DNA of 64,000 nucleotides. Source: Nitrobacter sp035546855 (GTDB taxonomy: Bacteria; Pseudomonadota; Alphaproteobacteria; Rhizobiales; Xanthobacteraceae). A program made the position numbers and the translations under genes. Location: the NCBI GenBank assembly GCA_035546855.1, contig DASZVY010000054.1, positions 1 through 64,000 on the forward strand, given 5' to 3'. Under the pieces are notes generated by a model. It made no database searches. It saw only the letters and a list, made by a program, of their open reading frames with translations, and was not told the origin of the DNA. Positions 43,599-52,126 of this stretch are shown one piece after another (positions within the stretch are counted from its first letter, which is position 1; each line of letters opens with the position of its first letter).

Positions 43599-44647
43599 TG
43601 CGCATTCTGATCGCGACCGATGCCTGGCATCCGCAGATCAACGGCGTGGTGCGAACGCTGACGATGACCGCGGAGGCGGCGACGTCGCTTGGCGCCGAGA
43701 TTCACTTTCTGACCCCGAAATCGTTTCGCACGGTGTCGATGCCGGGCTATCCCGGCCTGCGCATCGCGCTGCCGCGCCCGGCCAAGGTCGCGGCGCTGAT
43801 CGCGGATGCCAATCCCGACAGCATCCATATCGCGACGGAGGGACCGATCGGAGTGCTGGCCCGCCGCTATTGCCTGAAACGCGGGCTGACATTCACGACG
43901 AGTTTCCACACCCGGTTTCCGGACTACGTCGCGGCGCGGCTGCCCGTTCCTGAATCCTGGATATGGGCCTTGCTGCGTCGCTTCCATGGGGCGAGCAGCG
44001 CGGTCATGGCGGCGACGCCGGCGCTTGCCGCCGAGTTGCGCGAGCGGCGCTTCCAGAGGGTCGTGTTGTGGCCGCGCGGGGTTGACGGCCATCTGTTTCA
44101 TCCGCGCCCGGCCGATCTCGGGCTGCCGCGTCCGGTGTTTCTTTCGGTGGGACGGGTGGCGGTCGAGAAGAATCTCGAAGCCTTTCTCGCTCTCGATCTG
44201 CCCGGGACCAAGGTGGTCGTTGGCGAGGGACCGGCGCGCGCTGCGCTTGAGCGGGCATATCCGGACGTGCGCTTTCTCGGTGCGCGGACGGGCAAACAAC
44301 TCGCCGAGATCTATGCCGCCGCGGATGTGTTCGTGTTCCCGAGCCGGACCGATACCTTCGGGCTGGTACTGCTTGAGGCGCTGGCGAGCGGATTGCCCGT
44401 CGCAGCCTTTCCGGTGACGGGGCCGCGCGACGTCATTGGCCACGCACCGGTCGGCGTCCTGAGCCACGATCTCCGATCGGCCTGCCTCGAAGCCCTGGGT
44501 ATCTCGCAGGAAGCCTGCCTTCAGTTTGCCGCAACACAGACCTGGGCCAATTCGACCCAGGCGTTTCTGAACAATATTCGTCAGGCTCGCGCCCGGCAGG
44601 CCGAGCCGCGTGCCGCGCCGGATGCCCCGCCGCGTTTCGTCGCCTGA
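43598..44647 (+). CDS. agt: GT4 glycosyltransferase, probable diacylglycerol glycosyltransferase (Agt)
   Basis: A 349-residue GT-B transferase, MRILIATDAWHPQINGVVRT, with FHTRFPDYVAARLPVPESW, SVGRVAVEKNLEAFL and the E-x7-E motif region TDTFGLVLLEALASGLPVAA. This is the SqdX/PimB-like group; in Agrobacterium the enzyme Agt, encoded next to plcP, puts galactose, glucose or glucuronate on diacylglycerol. The gene starts on the last base of the plcP stop codon and shares its PHO box. Donors can come from GalE and Ugd, both encoded in this window. The acceptor is inferred from context. Confidence 0.82.
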   Translation: MRILIATDAWHPQINGVVRTLTMTAEAATSLGAEIHFLTPKSFRTVSMPGYPGLRIALPRPAKVAALIADANPDSIHIATEGPIGVLARRYCLKRGLTFTTSFHTRFPDYVAARLPVPESWIWALLRRFHGASSAVMAATPALAAELRERRFQRVVLWPRGVDGHLFHPRPADLGLPRPVFLSVGRVAVEKNLEAFLALDLPGTKVVVGEGPARAALERAYPDVRFLGARTGKQLAEIYAAADVFVFPSRTDTFGLVLLEALASGLPVAAFPVTGPRDVIGHAPVGVLSHDLRSACLEALGISQEACLQFAATQTWANSTQAFLNNIRQARARQAEPRAAPDAPPRFVA

Positions 44648-44695
44648 CTGACGCGAGCCTTGCAGGCCGGTCACCGTGCGCGATAAAACGCGGTC

Positions 44696-45685
44696 ATGAC
44701 AAGCATGTCTCAAGATTTTCCGGTGCGCCCTGCCGATATCGACGCGGCCGCGCTGGTGCTGGCGCCCGTCGCAGTGCGGACGCCGCTGCTGACTTCGCCC
44801 GCGCTTGACGCGCGGACCGGCGCGCGGGTTTTCGTGAAGCCGGAAATGCTGCAGCGAACCGGGTCGTTCAAGTTTCGCGGCGCGTTCAACAAGCTTTCGT
44901 CGGTTCCGGCCTCCGCGCGCGCCGGCGGCGTCGTGGCGTTCTCATCCGGCAATCATGCCCAGGGCGTTGCCGCGGCCGCGCAACTGCTCGACATGCAGGC
45001 CACGATCGTGATGCCGTCCGACGCGCCGCTGTCGAAGCGCGAGCGCACCAAGGGTTACGGCGCGGAGGTCGTGCTCTATGACCGCGATCGCGAGGATCGC
45101 GAGGCGATCGCGCGGGAGATCGCGACAAGGCGCGGCGCGACGCTGGTGCCGCCATATGATGATCCCAAAATCATTGCGGGGCAGGGCACCGTGGGACGAG
45201 AGATCGCCGAAGATCTCTCCGCTCTCGGTCTTGCGCCGGACATCGTGATCGCGCCGGCATCCGGCGGCGGCCTGATCGCGGGAATCGCGACCGCCGTCAA
45301 GGCGCGGTTTCCGCAGGCCGCGGTGATGTGCGCCGAGCCGGACGGCTTTGACGATCATGCGCGCTCGTTGCGCGCCGGGCATCGTAAGGCGCATGAGGCA
45401 TCGGGGCGCACGATCTGCGATGCCTTGATGGCGCTTATTCCGGGCGAGATCACGTTTGCGATCAACGGGCGGCTGCTGACGCAAGGCGTGACCGCATCGG
45501 ACGCCGAGGTCGCGGCGGCGATGGCGTTCGCATTCCGCGACCTGAAACTCGTGGTCGAACCGGGCGGGGCCGTTGCGCTTGCGGCCCTTCTGGCCGGCCG
45601 CATCGAAGCGCACGGCAAGACGATTGCGATCGTGATGTCTGGCGGAAACGTCGACGCGGATCTGTTCGCGAAGCTGATCGTCTGA
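44696..45685 (+). CDS. Threonine/serine dehydratase-like PLP enzyme
   Basis: A 329-residue fold-type II PLP enzyme without an ACT regulatory domain. The cofactor lysine is Lys59 in TGSFKFRGAFN, SSGNHAQGVAAAAQLL holds the substrate loop and APASGGGLIAGIATAV the phosphate-binding glycines. Length matches catabolic threonine dehydratase, serine racemase or hydroxyaspartate dehydratase. These cannot be separated by eye. The start may be 44696 or 44705. Transcription is with agt but a 48-base gap separates them. Confidence 0.88.
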   Translation: MTSMSQDFPVRPADIDAAALVLAPVAVRTPLLTSPALDARTGARVFVKPEMLQRTGSFKFRGAFNKLSSVPASARAGGVVAFSSGNHAQGVAAAAQLLDMQATIVMPSDAPLSKRERTKGYGAEVVLYDRDREDREAIAREIATRRGATLVPPYDDPKIIAGQGTVGREIAEDLSALGLAPDIVIAPASGGGLIAGIATAVKARFPQAAVMCAEPDGFDDHARSLRAGHRKAHEASGRTICDALMALIPGEITFAINGRLLTQGVTASDAEVAAAMAFAFRDLKLVVEPGGAVALAALLAGRIEAHGKTIAIVMSGGNVDADLFAKLIV

Positions 45686-45690
45686 GCGCG

Positions 45691-46800
45691 TCAGGAAAAG
45701 AACGCGATCTTCTCGGCCTGGGTCATGCGACGGATCGGCGCCAGCGGATCGATGCCTGGAAGGCGCGGCCGTTCCACGATGCCGCTCGCCAGCAGCGATG
45801 CGCCAAGCGAAGCCTCCGATGGTTCGTCGGGCGCGGTATCCGGCTCGAGGAAGAGGCTGGTGTCAGGCGTCTCCGCAATGACTTCGGGAGCAGCGACCGG
45901 TTCAGGTTCCGCAATCGCGGGCGCGAAGGGAGCGATCGTATCTGCTTCGGGCTCGTCGATATCCGGCGCGCCCATTTCCAGCGCGATCGCATCGAGCAAA
46001 TCGTCGTCGTAAGGAACGTCGTCGCCTCCGGCTGCTTCGGCTGACGCGGGATCGGCGCGTGCCTCAACGCTCATGTCGCCGGGAGTTTCGGAAGGGACTT
46101 CCGCTTCTTCGGTCATCGGAAGCCCCGGCCCGGGCGCCACGGCGTCAGCGGCATTCTGTGCCCACTGTGCCGAGGCGGTCTCCTCCGGCATAACCGTCGG
46201 CGTCTCATCAACCGTCGCGCCCGGCGGGGGCGCTGCAGCCGTCTGAGATGGTGCCGACGCCTCCGCACCGGACAACTCGTCGAGCGTGGTTTCGATCAAG
46301 CCAAATGCGGCACGCAACGCCGCGGCATCGTCCCTGGCCGCGATCTGCATGGAAGCGGCTTCGATGGCGCTGGCCTGCGAATCCAGGAGATCGCAAATCC
46401 GGCCGTCGCCGCCGATTTCCCGCCAGCGCCATGAAATCTCGCGGACGATGCGCACGCCCTTGTGGATCGGGACCAGCACCTCGTCCCGGGCCGCCATATC
46501 GAACGCGGCCGCGGCGCCGGCCCGCGCGGCGTCGAGCGCTTGCCGGATGGCGGCAATCGCGTCGGCCAACCCCGCGTCGGCCACCGTCTGCTTTTGCGCC
46601 GCCATCGATTGCTCGATGCGGGCGACCGCCTCCAATACCATGGTGGTGTCGGCGTTGCGGTTGCGTTTGGCGTATTCGTTGAGAAACCATCGGCCGCGCG
46701 AGGTCTCCATGAAGGCATCGCGAATCGCTTCGTAATCCGCTTCGCCGGGCATCGCGGCGCGGGCGGAAATCGGCGACAGGGCAAAAGCTTCATCGGCCAT
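45691..46800 (-). CDS. Acidic protein of unknown function with Pro/Ala-rich linker and short basic tail motif
   Basis: A 369-residue soluble protein beginning MADEAFALSPISARAAMPGE. Residues 25-180 are helical (FLNEYAKRNRNADTTMVLEA, and VRIVREISWRWREIGGDGRI, DLLDSQASAIEAASMQ), resembling a chemotaxis-phosphatase (CheZ)-like helical bundle only loosely. A long low-complexity stretch rich in Glu, Ala and Pro follows. The last 25 residues, RPRLPGIDPLAPIRRMTQAE then KIAFFS, look like a conserved binding peptide. I do not recognise the family. It is convergent with the dehydratase gene (five bases between stops). Confidence 0.7.
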   Translation of the reverse strand: MADEAFALSPISARAAMPGEADYEAIRDAFMETSRGRWFLNEYAKRNRNADTTMVLEAVARIEQSMAAQKQTVADAGLADAIAAIRQALDAARAGAAAAFDMAARDEVLVPIHKGVRIVREISWRWREIGGDGRICDLLDSQASAIEAASMQIAARDDAAALRAAFGLIETTLDELSGAEASAPSQTAAAPPPGATVDETPTVMPEETASAQWAQNAADAVAPGPGLPMTEEAEVPSETPGDMSVEARADPASAEAAGGDDVPYDDDLLDAIALEMGAPDIDEPEADTIAPFAPAIAEPEPVAAPEVIAETPDTSLFLEPDTAPDEPSEASLGASLLASGIVERPRLPGIDPLAPIRRMTQAEKIAFFS

Positions 46801-46875
46801 GACAAACTCGTCGCGCAAATCACTGTGCGTTCATGTAACGATCACCATGATCTGCCGCGAATCGCAATTGAATTG

Positions 46876-48087
46876 ATGCCACCCGACTTGGAAATCCCCA
46901 TTGCCACGCAACCGGACAGCCGGCGATTCGCACGGCGGCTCGCGCTGTTTTACGGCACGGTGTTCGGTCTGGTCGGGACGCACCTGCCGTTTTTTCCGGT
47001 CTGGCTGAAGGCGATCGGGCTCGATGCCTCATGGATCGGGCTGATCGTCGCGGTCCCCGCGGCGACGCGCTTCACGACACTGCCCCTGGTCACCGGCCTC
47101 GCCGAGCGGCGCGGATCGGTGCGCGGCGCCATGATCGCCACCGCATGTCTGACCGCCATCGGGTTTGCGGTCGTGGGACTGACGCAAGCGGCCGCGGCGG
47201 TGTTCATCGCTTATGTGCTGACAGCTTGTTTGTGGACGCCGATGGTTCCGCTCACCGATGGCTATGCGCTGAAAGGCATCGCCCGCTTCGGTCTCGACTA
47301 CGGTCCGCTGCGGTTATGGGGATCGGCGGCCTTCGTGGCCGGCGCGCTGGTCTGCGGCTGGCTTGTCGATGTCATCACGGCGCGGCACCTGATCTGGGTG
47401 ATCGTGGCGGTTGCCGCATCGGGAGCTGTGGCGAGCTTTGGACTGCAACCGCTACAGGCAGCAGTCGTGAGCCCGGCCGATCGGCCGCGCGCGACCGGAT
47501 TGCTGCGCGATCCCGGTTTCCTCGCGATCATCGTGGCGTCCGCGCTGATCCAGGGCAGCCATGCGGCCTATTACGCGTTCGCCTCCATCACCTGGCAGTC
47601 CCAGGGACTCGGCGGGCTGACCATCGCTGCATTATGGGCCGTGGGCGTTCTCGCCGAGATTGTCCTGTTTGCCTTGTCGCCGCGCTTTGCGGTGTCTGCA
47701 GCGACATTGGTGATGCTCGGCGCCGCGAGCGCCGTGGCGCGATGGATCGTCACGGCGCTGGAGCCGCCGCTCGCGGCTTTGGCAGCGGTTCAGGCGATGC
47801 ACGGGCTGACGTTCGGATTAACGGTGCTGGGCACCATGGGCCTTCTGGCGCGCCACGTTCCCAATCCCGTCGCGGCGAGCGCGCAAGGCTATCTCGCCGC
47901 CTGTTCCGGCATGGTGTCGGGCTGCGCTTCCATCCTGTCAGGCATGGTCTATGCGCGCTATGGGCAGGGGGTCTACGCGGTCATGGCGGTGATGGCCGCG
48001 GCCGGCGGACTCGTGATCCGGGTCGCGCGCGGACGTCTGGAAGCGCCACCGATCGATCAACCCCAAAGCAAGGCGTCGGGTGGATAG
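46876..48087 (+). CDS. MFS transporter (HcaT/LacY-like group)
   Basis: A 403-residue membrane protein with about twelve hydrophobic segments. It opens with RRLALFYGTVFGLVGTHLPF and FFPVWLKAIGLDASWIGLIV, the pattern of the phenylpropionate-permease-like MFS_1_like group, and LARHVPNPVAASAQGYLAAC occurs late. The ATG at 46876 is chosen; an earlier frame runs antisense to the neighbour. The substrate is unknown. Its 3' end overlaps the dipeptide epimerase gene by 31 bases in convergent orientation. Confidence 0.88.
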   Translation: MPPDLEIPIATQPDSRRFARRLALFYGTVFGLVGTHLPFFPVWLKAIGLDASWIGLIVAVPAATRFTTLPLVTGLAERRGSVRGAMIATACLTAIGFAVVGLTQAAAAVFIAYVLTACLWTPMVPLTDGYALKGIARFGLDYGPLRLWGSAAFVAGALVCGWLVDVITARHLIWVIVAVAASGAVASFGLQPLQAAVVSPADRPRATGLLRDPGFLAIIVASALIQGSHAAYYAFASITWQSQGLGGLTIAALWAVGVLAEIVLFALSPRFAVSAATLVMLGAASAVARWIVTALEPPLAALAAVQAMHGLTFGLTVLGTMGLLARHVPNPVAASAQGYLAACSGMVSGCASILSGMVYARYGQGVYAVMAVMAAAGGLVIRVARGRLEAPPIDQPQSKASGG

Positions 48088-49052
48088 ATCGTGCTGCCTT
48101 CGTAGCGAAGGCCGTCCTCGCGATCCCGGGCCAGCAGCAACGGCCCGTCGAGGTCGACGAAGCGTGCCTGCTGCGCGATCAGCATCGCCGGCGCCATCGC
48201 GAGCGAGGTCGCAACCATGCAGCCCACCATGATCTCGAAACCGAGCGCCTGTGCGGCGTCGGCCATGGCGAGCGCTTCGGTGAGGCCCCCGGTCTTGTCG
48301 AGCTTGATGTTGACGGCATCGTAGCGGGCCCGCAGCCCCTCGAGCGACGCCCGGTCGTGCACGCTCTCGTCGGCGCAAACGGCGACGGACCGGCGTATTC
48401 GGGCGAGGGCCTCGTCCTTGCCGGCGGGAAGCGGCTGCTCGACCAGCGTGACGCCCGCGGCCTCGCAGACGGCAAGATTTCGTTCGAGGTTGTCCGGCGT
48501 CCAGGCCTCGTTGGCGTCGACAATGAGTTCGGATTCCGGCGCGGCCCGCCGCACCGCCATGATCCGGTCTTCGACATCATCGCCGCCGAGCTTGATCTTC
48601 AGCAGGGGCCGATGGGCTGCCTTGGCGGTGTCTGCCGCCATTGTCTCGGCTGATCCGAGAGAAATCGTATAGGCGGTCGTGCAGGGATGCGGGGTGGGAC
48701 GTTCGAGCAGATCCCAGATGCGCTGGTGCCGCGCCTTGGCTTCGAGATCCAGCAGCGCGCAATCCAGCGCATTGCGGGCCGCGCCGGGCGGCATCGCCGC
48801 CTGCAGGGACTGACGATCGAGTCCCGCGGCCAATGCCGGTTCCATGGCCGTGATGGCCTCAAGCGTCCGTTCCGGCGTTTCGCCGTAGCGCGCATAGGGG
48901 ACGCATTCGCCGCGTCCGATATGGGCGCCGTGCGTGACTTCCACCACGACCACGGCCGCTTCGGCTTTGGCGCCGCGGCTGATGGTGAAGGTGCCGGCGA
49001 TCGGCCAGTGTTCGATGCGGGCGATGAGCCTTGGAAACATGGCGGGCGTCAT
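48057..49052 (-). CDS. L-Ala-D/L-Glu (dipeptide) epimerase, enolase superfamily
   Basis: A 331-residue enzyme of the mandelate racemase/muconate lactonizing subgroup. Catalytic features are the paired lysines in LLKIKLGG and AVNIKLDKTGG, metal ligands in LIVDANEAW, TLVEQPLP and VCADESVHD, and the C-terminal GCMVATSLAMAPAM. It interconverts L-Ala-L-Glu and L-Ala-D-Glu during murein peptide recycling. The start may be 49052 or 49109. It diverges from the Mla operon with 120 bases between. Confidence 0.9.
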   Translation of the reverse strand: MTPAMFPRLIARIEHWPIAGTFTISRGAKAEAAVVVVEVTHGAHIGRGECVPYARYGETPERTLEAITAMEPALAAGLDRQSLQAAMPPGAARNALDCALLDLEAKARHQRIWDLLERPTPHPCTTAYTISLGSAETMAADTAKAAHRPLLKIKLGGDDVEDRIMAVRRAAPESELIVDANEAWTPDNLERNLAVCEAAGVTLVEQPLPAGKDEALARIRRSVAVCADESVHDRASLEGLRARYDAVNIKLDKTGGLTEALAMADAAQALGFEIMVGCMVATSLAMAPAMLIAQQARFVDLDGPLLLARDREDGLRYEGSTIYPPDALLWG

Positions 49053-49172
49053 GTCGGGTTGGGGCAGGCTTGGCCGTGGACGTGCGGCATGCGATGTCGC
49101 CGGGGTCATGAACGAGGGCTGGTTCGCAACATCGCACAAACCGCTGGCGGCATGATAGGGTTTCGGCGCGGA

Positions 49173-50330
49173 ATGCCGGAATCGGCGAGGTTGACATTGG
49201 ACGGCGGCCCTACACTGGAACGAATCGCACAAGGCGACGGACTCGCGCTTTGCGCCGCCGGCGCGTGGACCGCGCGCTTTGCGCCGGCGCTGGAGCGGAT
49301 GGTGGCTGACGCGGAGCGGCTCGGCGGCAGCCGCCCCAACATCTTCATCGATGTGTCGCAGGTCTCGAAGCTCGATACGTTCGGCGCCTGGCTGATCGAG
49401 CGCCTGCGGCGAAGCCTGACGCACGGCGATATCGAGGCGGAGATCGCCGGTCTGCCGGCGAGCTACGCCGGCCTCGTCAACGAGGTCCAGCGGGTCAAGA
49501 CTGTCGCGCCGCCGGCACCGGGGTCCATGACGTTGGTCGGGATCGTGGAAGACATCGGGCGCAGCGTCGTCGGGTTCGGTTCGACGATTGCCGCGCTGGT
49601 CGGCATGCTGGGCGCGGTGCTGGCGGCGAGCGGCCGGGTGCTGTTGCATCCGCGTTCGTTCCGCCTGACCTCCACGGTGCATCATCTCGAGCAGGTTTGC
49701 TGGCGCGCGGTGCCGATCATCGTCCTGATCACGTTTCTGATCGGCTGCATCATTGCCCAGCAGGGCATCTTCCATTTCCGCAAGTTCGGGGCGGATATTT
49801 TCGTTGTCGACATGCTCGGCGTACTGGTGCTGCGCGAAATCGGAGTGCTGCTGGTGGCCATCATGGTGGCGGGCCGCTCCGGCAGCGCCTATACGGCCGA
49901 ACTCGGGTCGATGATGATGCGCGAGGAGATCGACGCGCTACGCACCATGGGCTTTGACCCGGTCGAAGTGCTGATCCTGCCGCGCATGCTCGCGCTGATC
50001 ATCGCGCTGCCGATCCTGGCCTTCCTCGGCGCGATGGCCGCGCTCTATGGCGGCGGCCTCGTGGCGTGGCTCTATGGCGGCGTGCAGCCGGAAGCCTTCC
50101 TGATCCGGCTGCGGGATGCGATCTCGATCGACCACTTCATCGTCGGGATCGTCAAGGCGCCGGTGATGGCGGCGGTGATCGGAATTGTCGCCTGCGTCGA
50201 GGGCCTGGCGGTCCAGGGCAGCGCGGAGTCGCTCGGGCAGCGCACCACGTCATCCGTCGTGAAGGGAATATTCTTCGTGATCGTGATGGACGGCGTCTTC
50301 GCGATCTTCTTTGCGTCGATCGGGATGTAG
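49173..50330 (+). CDS. mlaE: MlaE-type lipid ABC transporter permease with fused N-terminal STAS-like domain
   Basis: A 385-residue protein, about 125 residues longer than E. coli MlaE. Residues 1-110 (for example ALCAAGAWTARFAPALERMV and NIFIDVSQVSKLDTFGAWLI) resemble a STAS domain, so MlaB and MlaE functions look fused. The rest has the MlaE motifs FHFRKFGADIFVVDMLGVLV, RSGSAYTAELGSMMMREEID and PRMLALIIALPILAFLGAMA. It forms the inner-membrane channel for phospholipid transport. Start may be 49152 or 49173. Two bases separate it from mlaF. Confidence 0.92.
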   Translation: MPESARLTLDGGPTLERIAQGDGLALCAAGAWTARFAPALERMVADAERLGGSRPNIFIDVSQVSKLDTFGAWLIERLRRSLTHGDIEAEIAGLPASYAGLVNEVQRVKTVAPPAPGSMTLVGIVEDIGRSVVGFGSTIAALVGMLGAVLAASGRVLLHPRSFRLTSTVHHLEQVCWRAVPIIVLITFLIGCIIAQQGIFHFRKFGADIFVVDMLGVLVLREIGVLLVAIMVAGRSGSAYTAELGSMMMREEIDALRTMGFDPVEVLILPRMLALIIALPILAFLGAMAALYGGGLVAWLYGGVQPEAFLIRLRDAISIDHFIVGIVKAPVMAAVIGIVACVEGLAVQGSAESLGQRTTSSVVKGIFFVIVMDGVFAIFFASIGM

Positions 50331-50332
50331 TC

Positions 50333-51103
50333 ATGGCCGATCAATCGTCCGATGCCATCATCCGCGTTCGCGATGTGTCGGTGCAGTTCGGCGCGACCAA
50401 GGTGCTCGATCAGCTCAGCCTCGATGTGAAACGCGGCGAGATTCTCGGGTTCGTCGGTCCATCGGGCGCCGGCAAGTCGGTGCTGACTCGCACGATCATC
50501 GGGCTCGTGCCGAAGGTCTCAGGCAACATCGAGGTGTTCGGGGTCGATCTCGATGCTGCCGGCGTGGCGGCGCGGCGCGCCGTCGAACGCCGTTGGGGCA
50601 TCCTGTTTCAACAGGGCGCGCTGTTCTCGTCGCTGAACGTCCGCCAGAACATCCAGTTTCCGGTGCGCGAATATCTCAATCTGTCGCAGCGTTTGCTCGA
50701 TGAGATCGCCATCGCCAAACTCGGCATGGTCGGGCTCGGGCCGGAAGTCGCCGAGCGTTTTCCATCGGAACTGTCGGGCGGCATGATCAAGCGCGTGGCG
50801 CTGGCGCGGGCGCTCGCACTCGATCCCGAACTGGTATTTCTGGACGAGCCGACATCCGGCCTCGATCCGATCGGCGCGGGCGATTTCGACGAATTGGTGC
50901 GGACGCTGCAGCGTACTTTGGGGCTGACCGTTTTCATGGTAACTCACGATCTCGACAGCCTTCATACGGCTTGCGACCGTATCGCCGTTTTAGGGAACGG
51001 TAAGATCATTGCGGCAGGAACGATGGCCGACATGCTGGCCTCGCAGCACCCCTGGTTGAGGGCTTACTTTCACGGCAAGCGCGCCCGCGCCGTCGTGGGC
51101 TAG
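50333..51103 (+). CDS. mlaF: MlaF-type lipid ABC transporter ATPase
   Basis: A 256-residue ATPase: Walker A GPSGAGKSV, WGILFQQGALFSSLNVRQNI (an MlaF-typical Q-loop region), signature LSGGMIKRVALARAL, Walker B LVFLDEPTSGLDP and VTHDLDSLH. It powers MlaE-MlaD. The gene sits two bases after mlaE and 30 bases ahead of mlaD. Confidence 0.93.
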   Translation: MADQSSDAIIRVRDVSVQFGATKVLDQLSLDVKRGEILGFVGPSGAGKSVLTRTIIGLVPKVSGNIEVFGVDLDAAGVAARRAVERRWGILFQQGALFSSLNVRQNIQFPVREYLNLSQRLLDEIAIAKLGMVGLGPEVAERFPSELSGGMIKRVALARALALDPELVFLDEPTSGLDPIGAGDFDELVRTLQRTLGLTVFMVTHDLDSLHTACDRIAVLGNGKIIAAGTMADMLASQHPWLRAYFHGKRARAVVG

Positions 51104-51133
51104 TCAGTTCGAGTCGGTACCGGAGCAGACCTG

Positions 51134-52015
51134 ATGGAAACGCGGGCGAACTACGTCTTGATCGGAACGTTCACGCTTGCCGTGATCGCGGCCGCATTCG
51201 GTTTCGTGCTGTGGTTCCAGAGCCTTCATACCACCAAGGCGCGAAGCCCCCTGCGGATCGTGTTCGAAGGTTCGGCGGCGGGCCTGCGCAACGGCGGCAG
51301 CGTGAACTTCAACGGCATCCGCGTCGGCGAGGTGGTGTCGGTGAAGCTTGACGATCCGCGGCGCGTCGTCGCATTGGCGATGGTCGAGAACAGCGCGCCG
51401 ATCCGCAAGGATACCGTGGTGGGTCTCGAATTTCAGGGGCTGACGGGCGTGGCCGCGGTGTCGTTGAAGGGCGGCGCCGTCGATGCCGGGCCGGTTCCGC
51501 TCGATGCGGACGGCATTCCGAGGCTGACCGCCGATCCGAATGCATTGCAGGATGTTACCGAGGCGATCCGGGCGACGCTGCAGAACGTCAATCGCGTCGT
51601 CGCCGACAACCAGGAGGCGGTGAAGAATTCGCTGCGGAACGTCGAGACGTTCACGGCATCGCTCGCGCGCAATTCCGAAAAGATCGACGACGTGGTGCAG
51701 AAGTTCAATGACGTCGTCGTCAAGGCAGACGGCGTGATGACCAAGACCGACGACCTGATGACCGGGCTCAATGCCATAGCCGGCGGCAAGAAGGGTGGCG
51801 AGCTGTTTGACACCGTGAAGTCGATCCGCGAACTGGCCGAGGATTTCAACAAGCGGTCGGGCGCACTGATGGCGGATGGCCGCCGCACGCTCGGCGACAT
51901 CAGCCGCGCGGTGAACAATCTGGATCGCAACCCGACGCGTCTGCTGTTTGGCGCGAGCAGCAGCAGCACGCCGGCTCCGCCTCCGGCCAGTTCGGCTCCG
52001 CCGCGGAGACGCTGA
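51134..52015 (+). CDS. mlaD: MlaD-type MCE domain lipid-binding protein
   Basis: A 293-residue protein with one N-terminal membrane anchor (YVLIGTFTLAVIAAAFGFVL) and an MCE domain (FEGSAAGLRNGGSVNFNGIR, VGEVVSVKLDD). A helical part follows (DVTEAIRATLQNVNRVVADN, LAEDFNKRSGALMADGRRTL), then a Ser/Pro-rich tail ending in three Arg. It would form the periplasmic hexamer that carries phospholipids. Related alphaproteobacterial operons often continue with an auxiliary lipoprotein (PqiC-like); none follows here. Confidence 0.92.
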   Translation: METRANYVLIGTFTLAVIAAAFGFVLWFQSLHTTKARSPLRIVFEGSAAGLRNGGSVNFNGIRVGEVVSVKLDDPRRVVALAMVENSAPIRKDTVVGLEFQGLTGVAAVSLKGGAVDAGPVPLDADGIPRLTADPNALQDVTEAIRATLQNVNRVVADNQEAVKNSLRNVETFTASLARNSEKIDDVVQKFNDVVVKADGVMTKTDDLMTGLNAIAGGKKGGELFDTVKSIRELAEDFNKRSGALMADGRRTLGDISRAVNNLDRNPTRLLFGASSSSTPAPPPASSAPPRRR

Positions 52016-52077
52016 GCGACAAGCGCCGCCGGTCGCGTTTTGCGGGCCGAACGAATCCAATGATTGCCGGGCAAACA

Positions 52078-52104
52078 GGAACGGAGGCGTAGACCTCCGC
52101 TTCC
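52078..52104. terminator. Hairpin between convergent mlaD and the giant coiled-coil gene
   Basis: ggaacggagg (52078-52087) and cctccgcttcc (52094-52104) pair with one bulge around the loop cgtaga. No T-run follows, so it is a weak or Rho-assisted end, but it is the only good stem in the 111-base convergent gap. Confidence 0.45.
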
Positions 52105-52126
52105 AAGTCCTCGATGGGATGATGGC

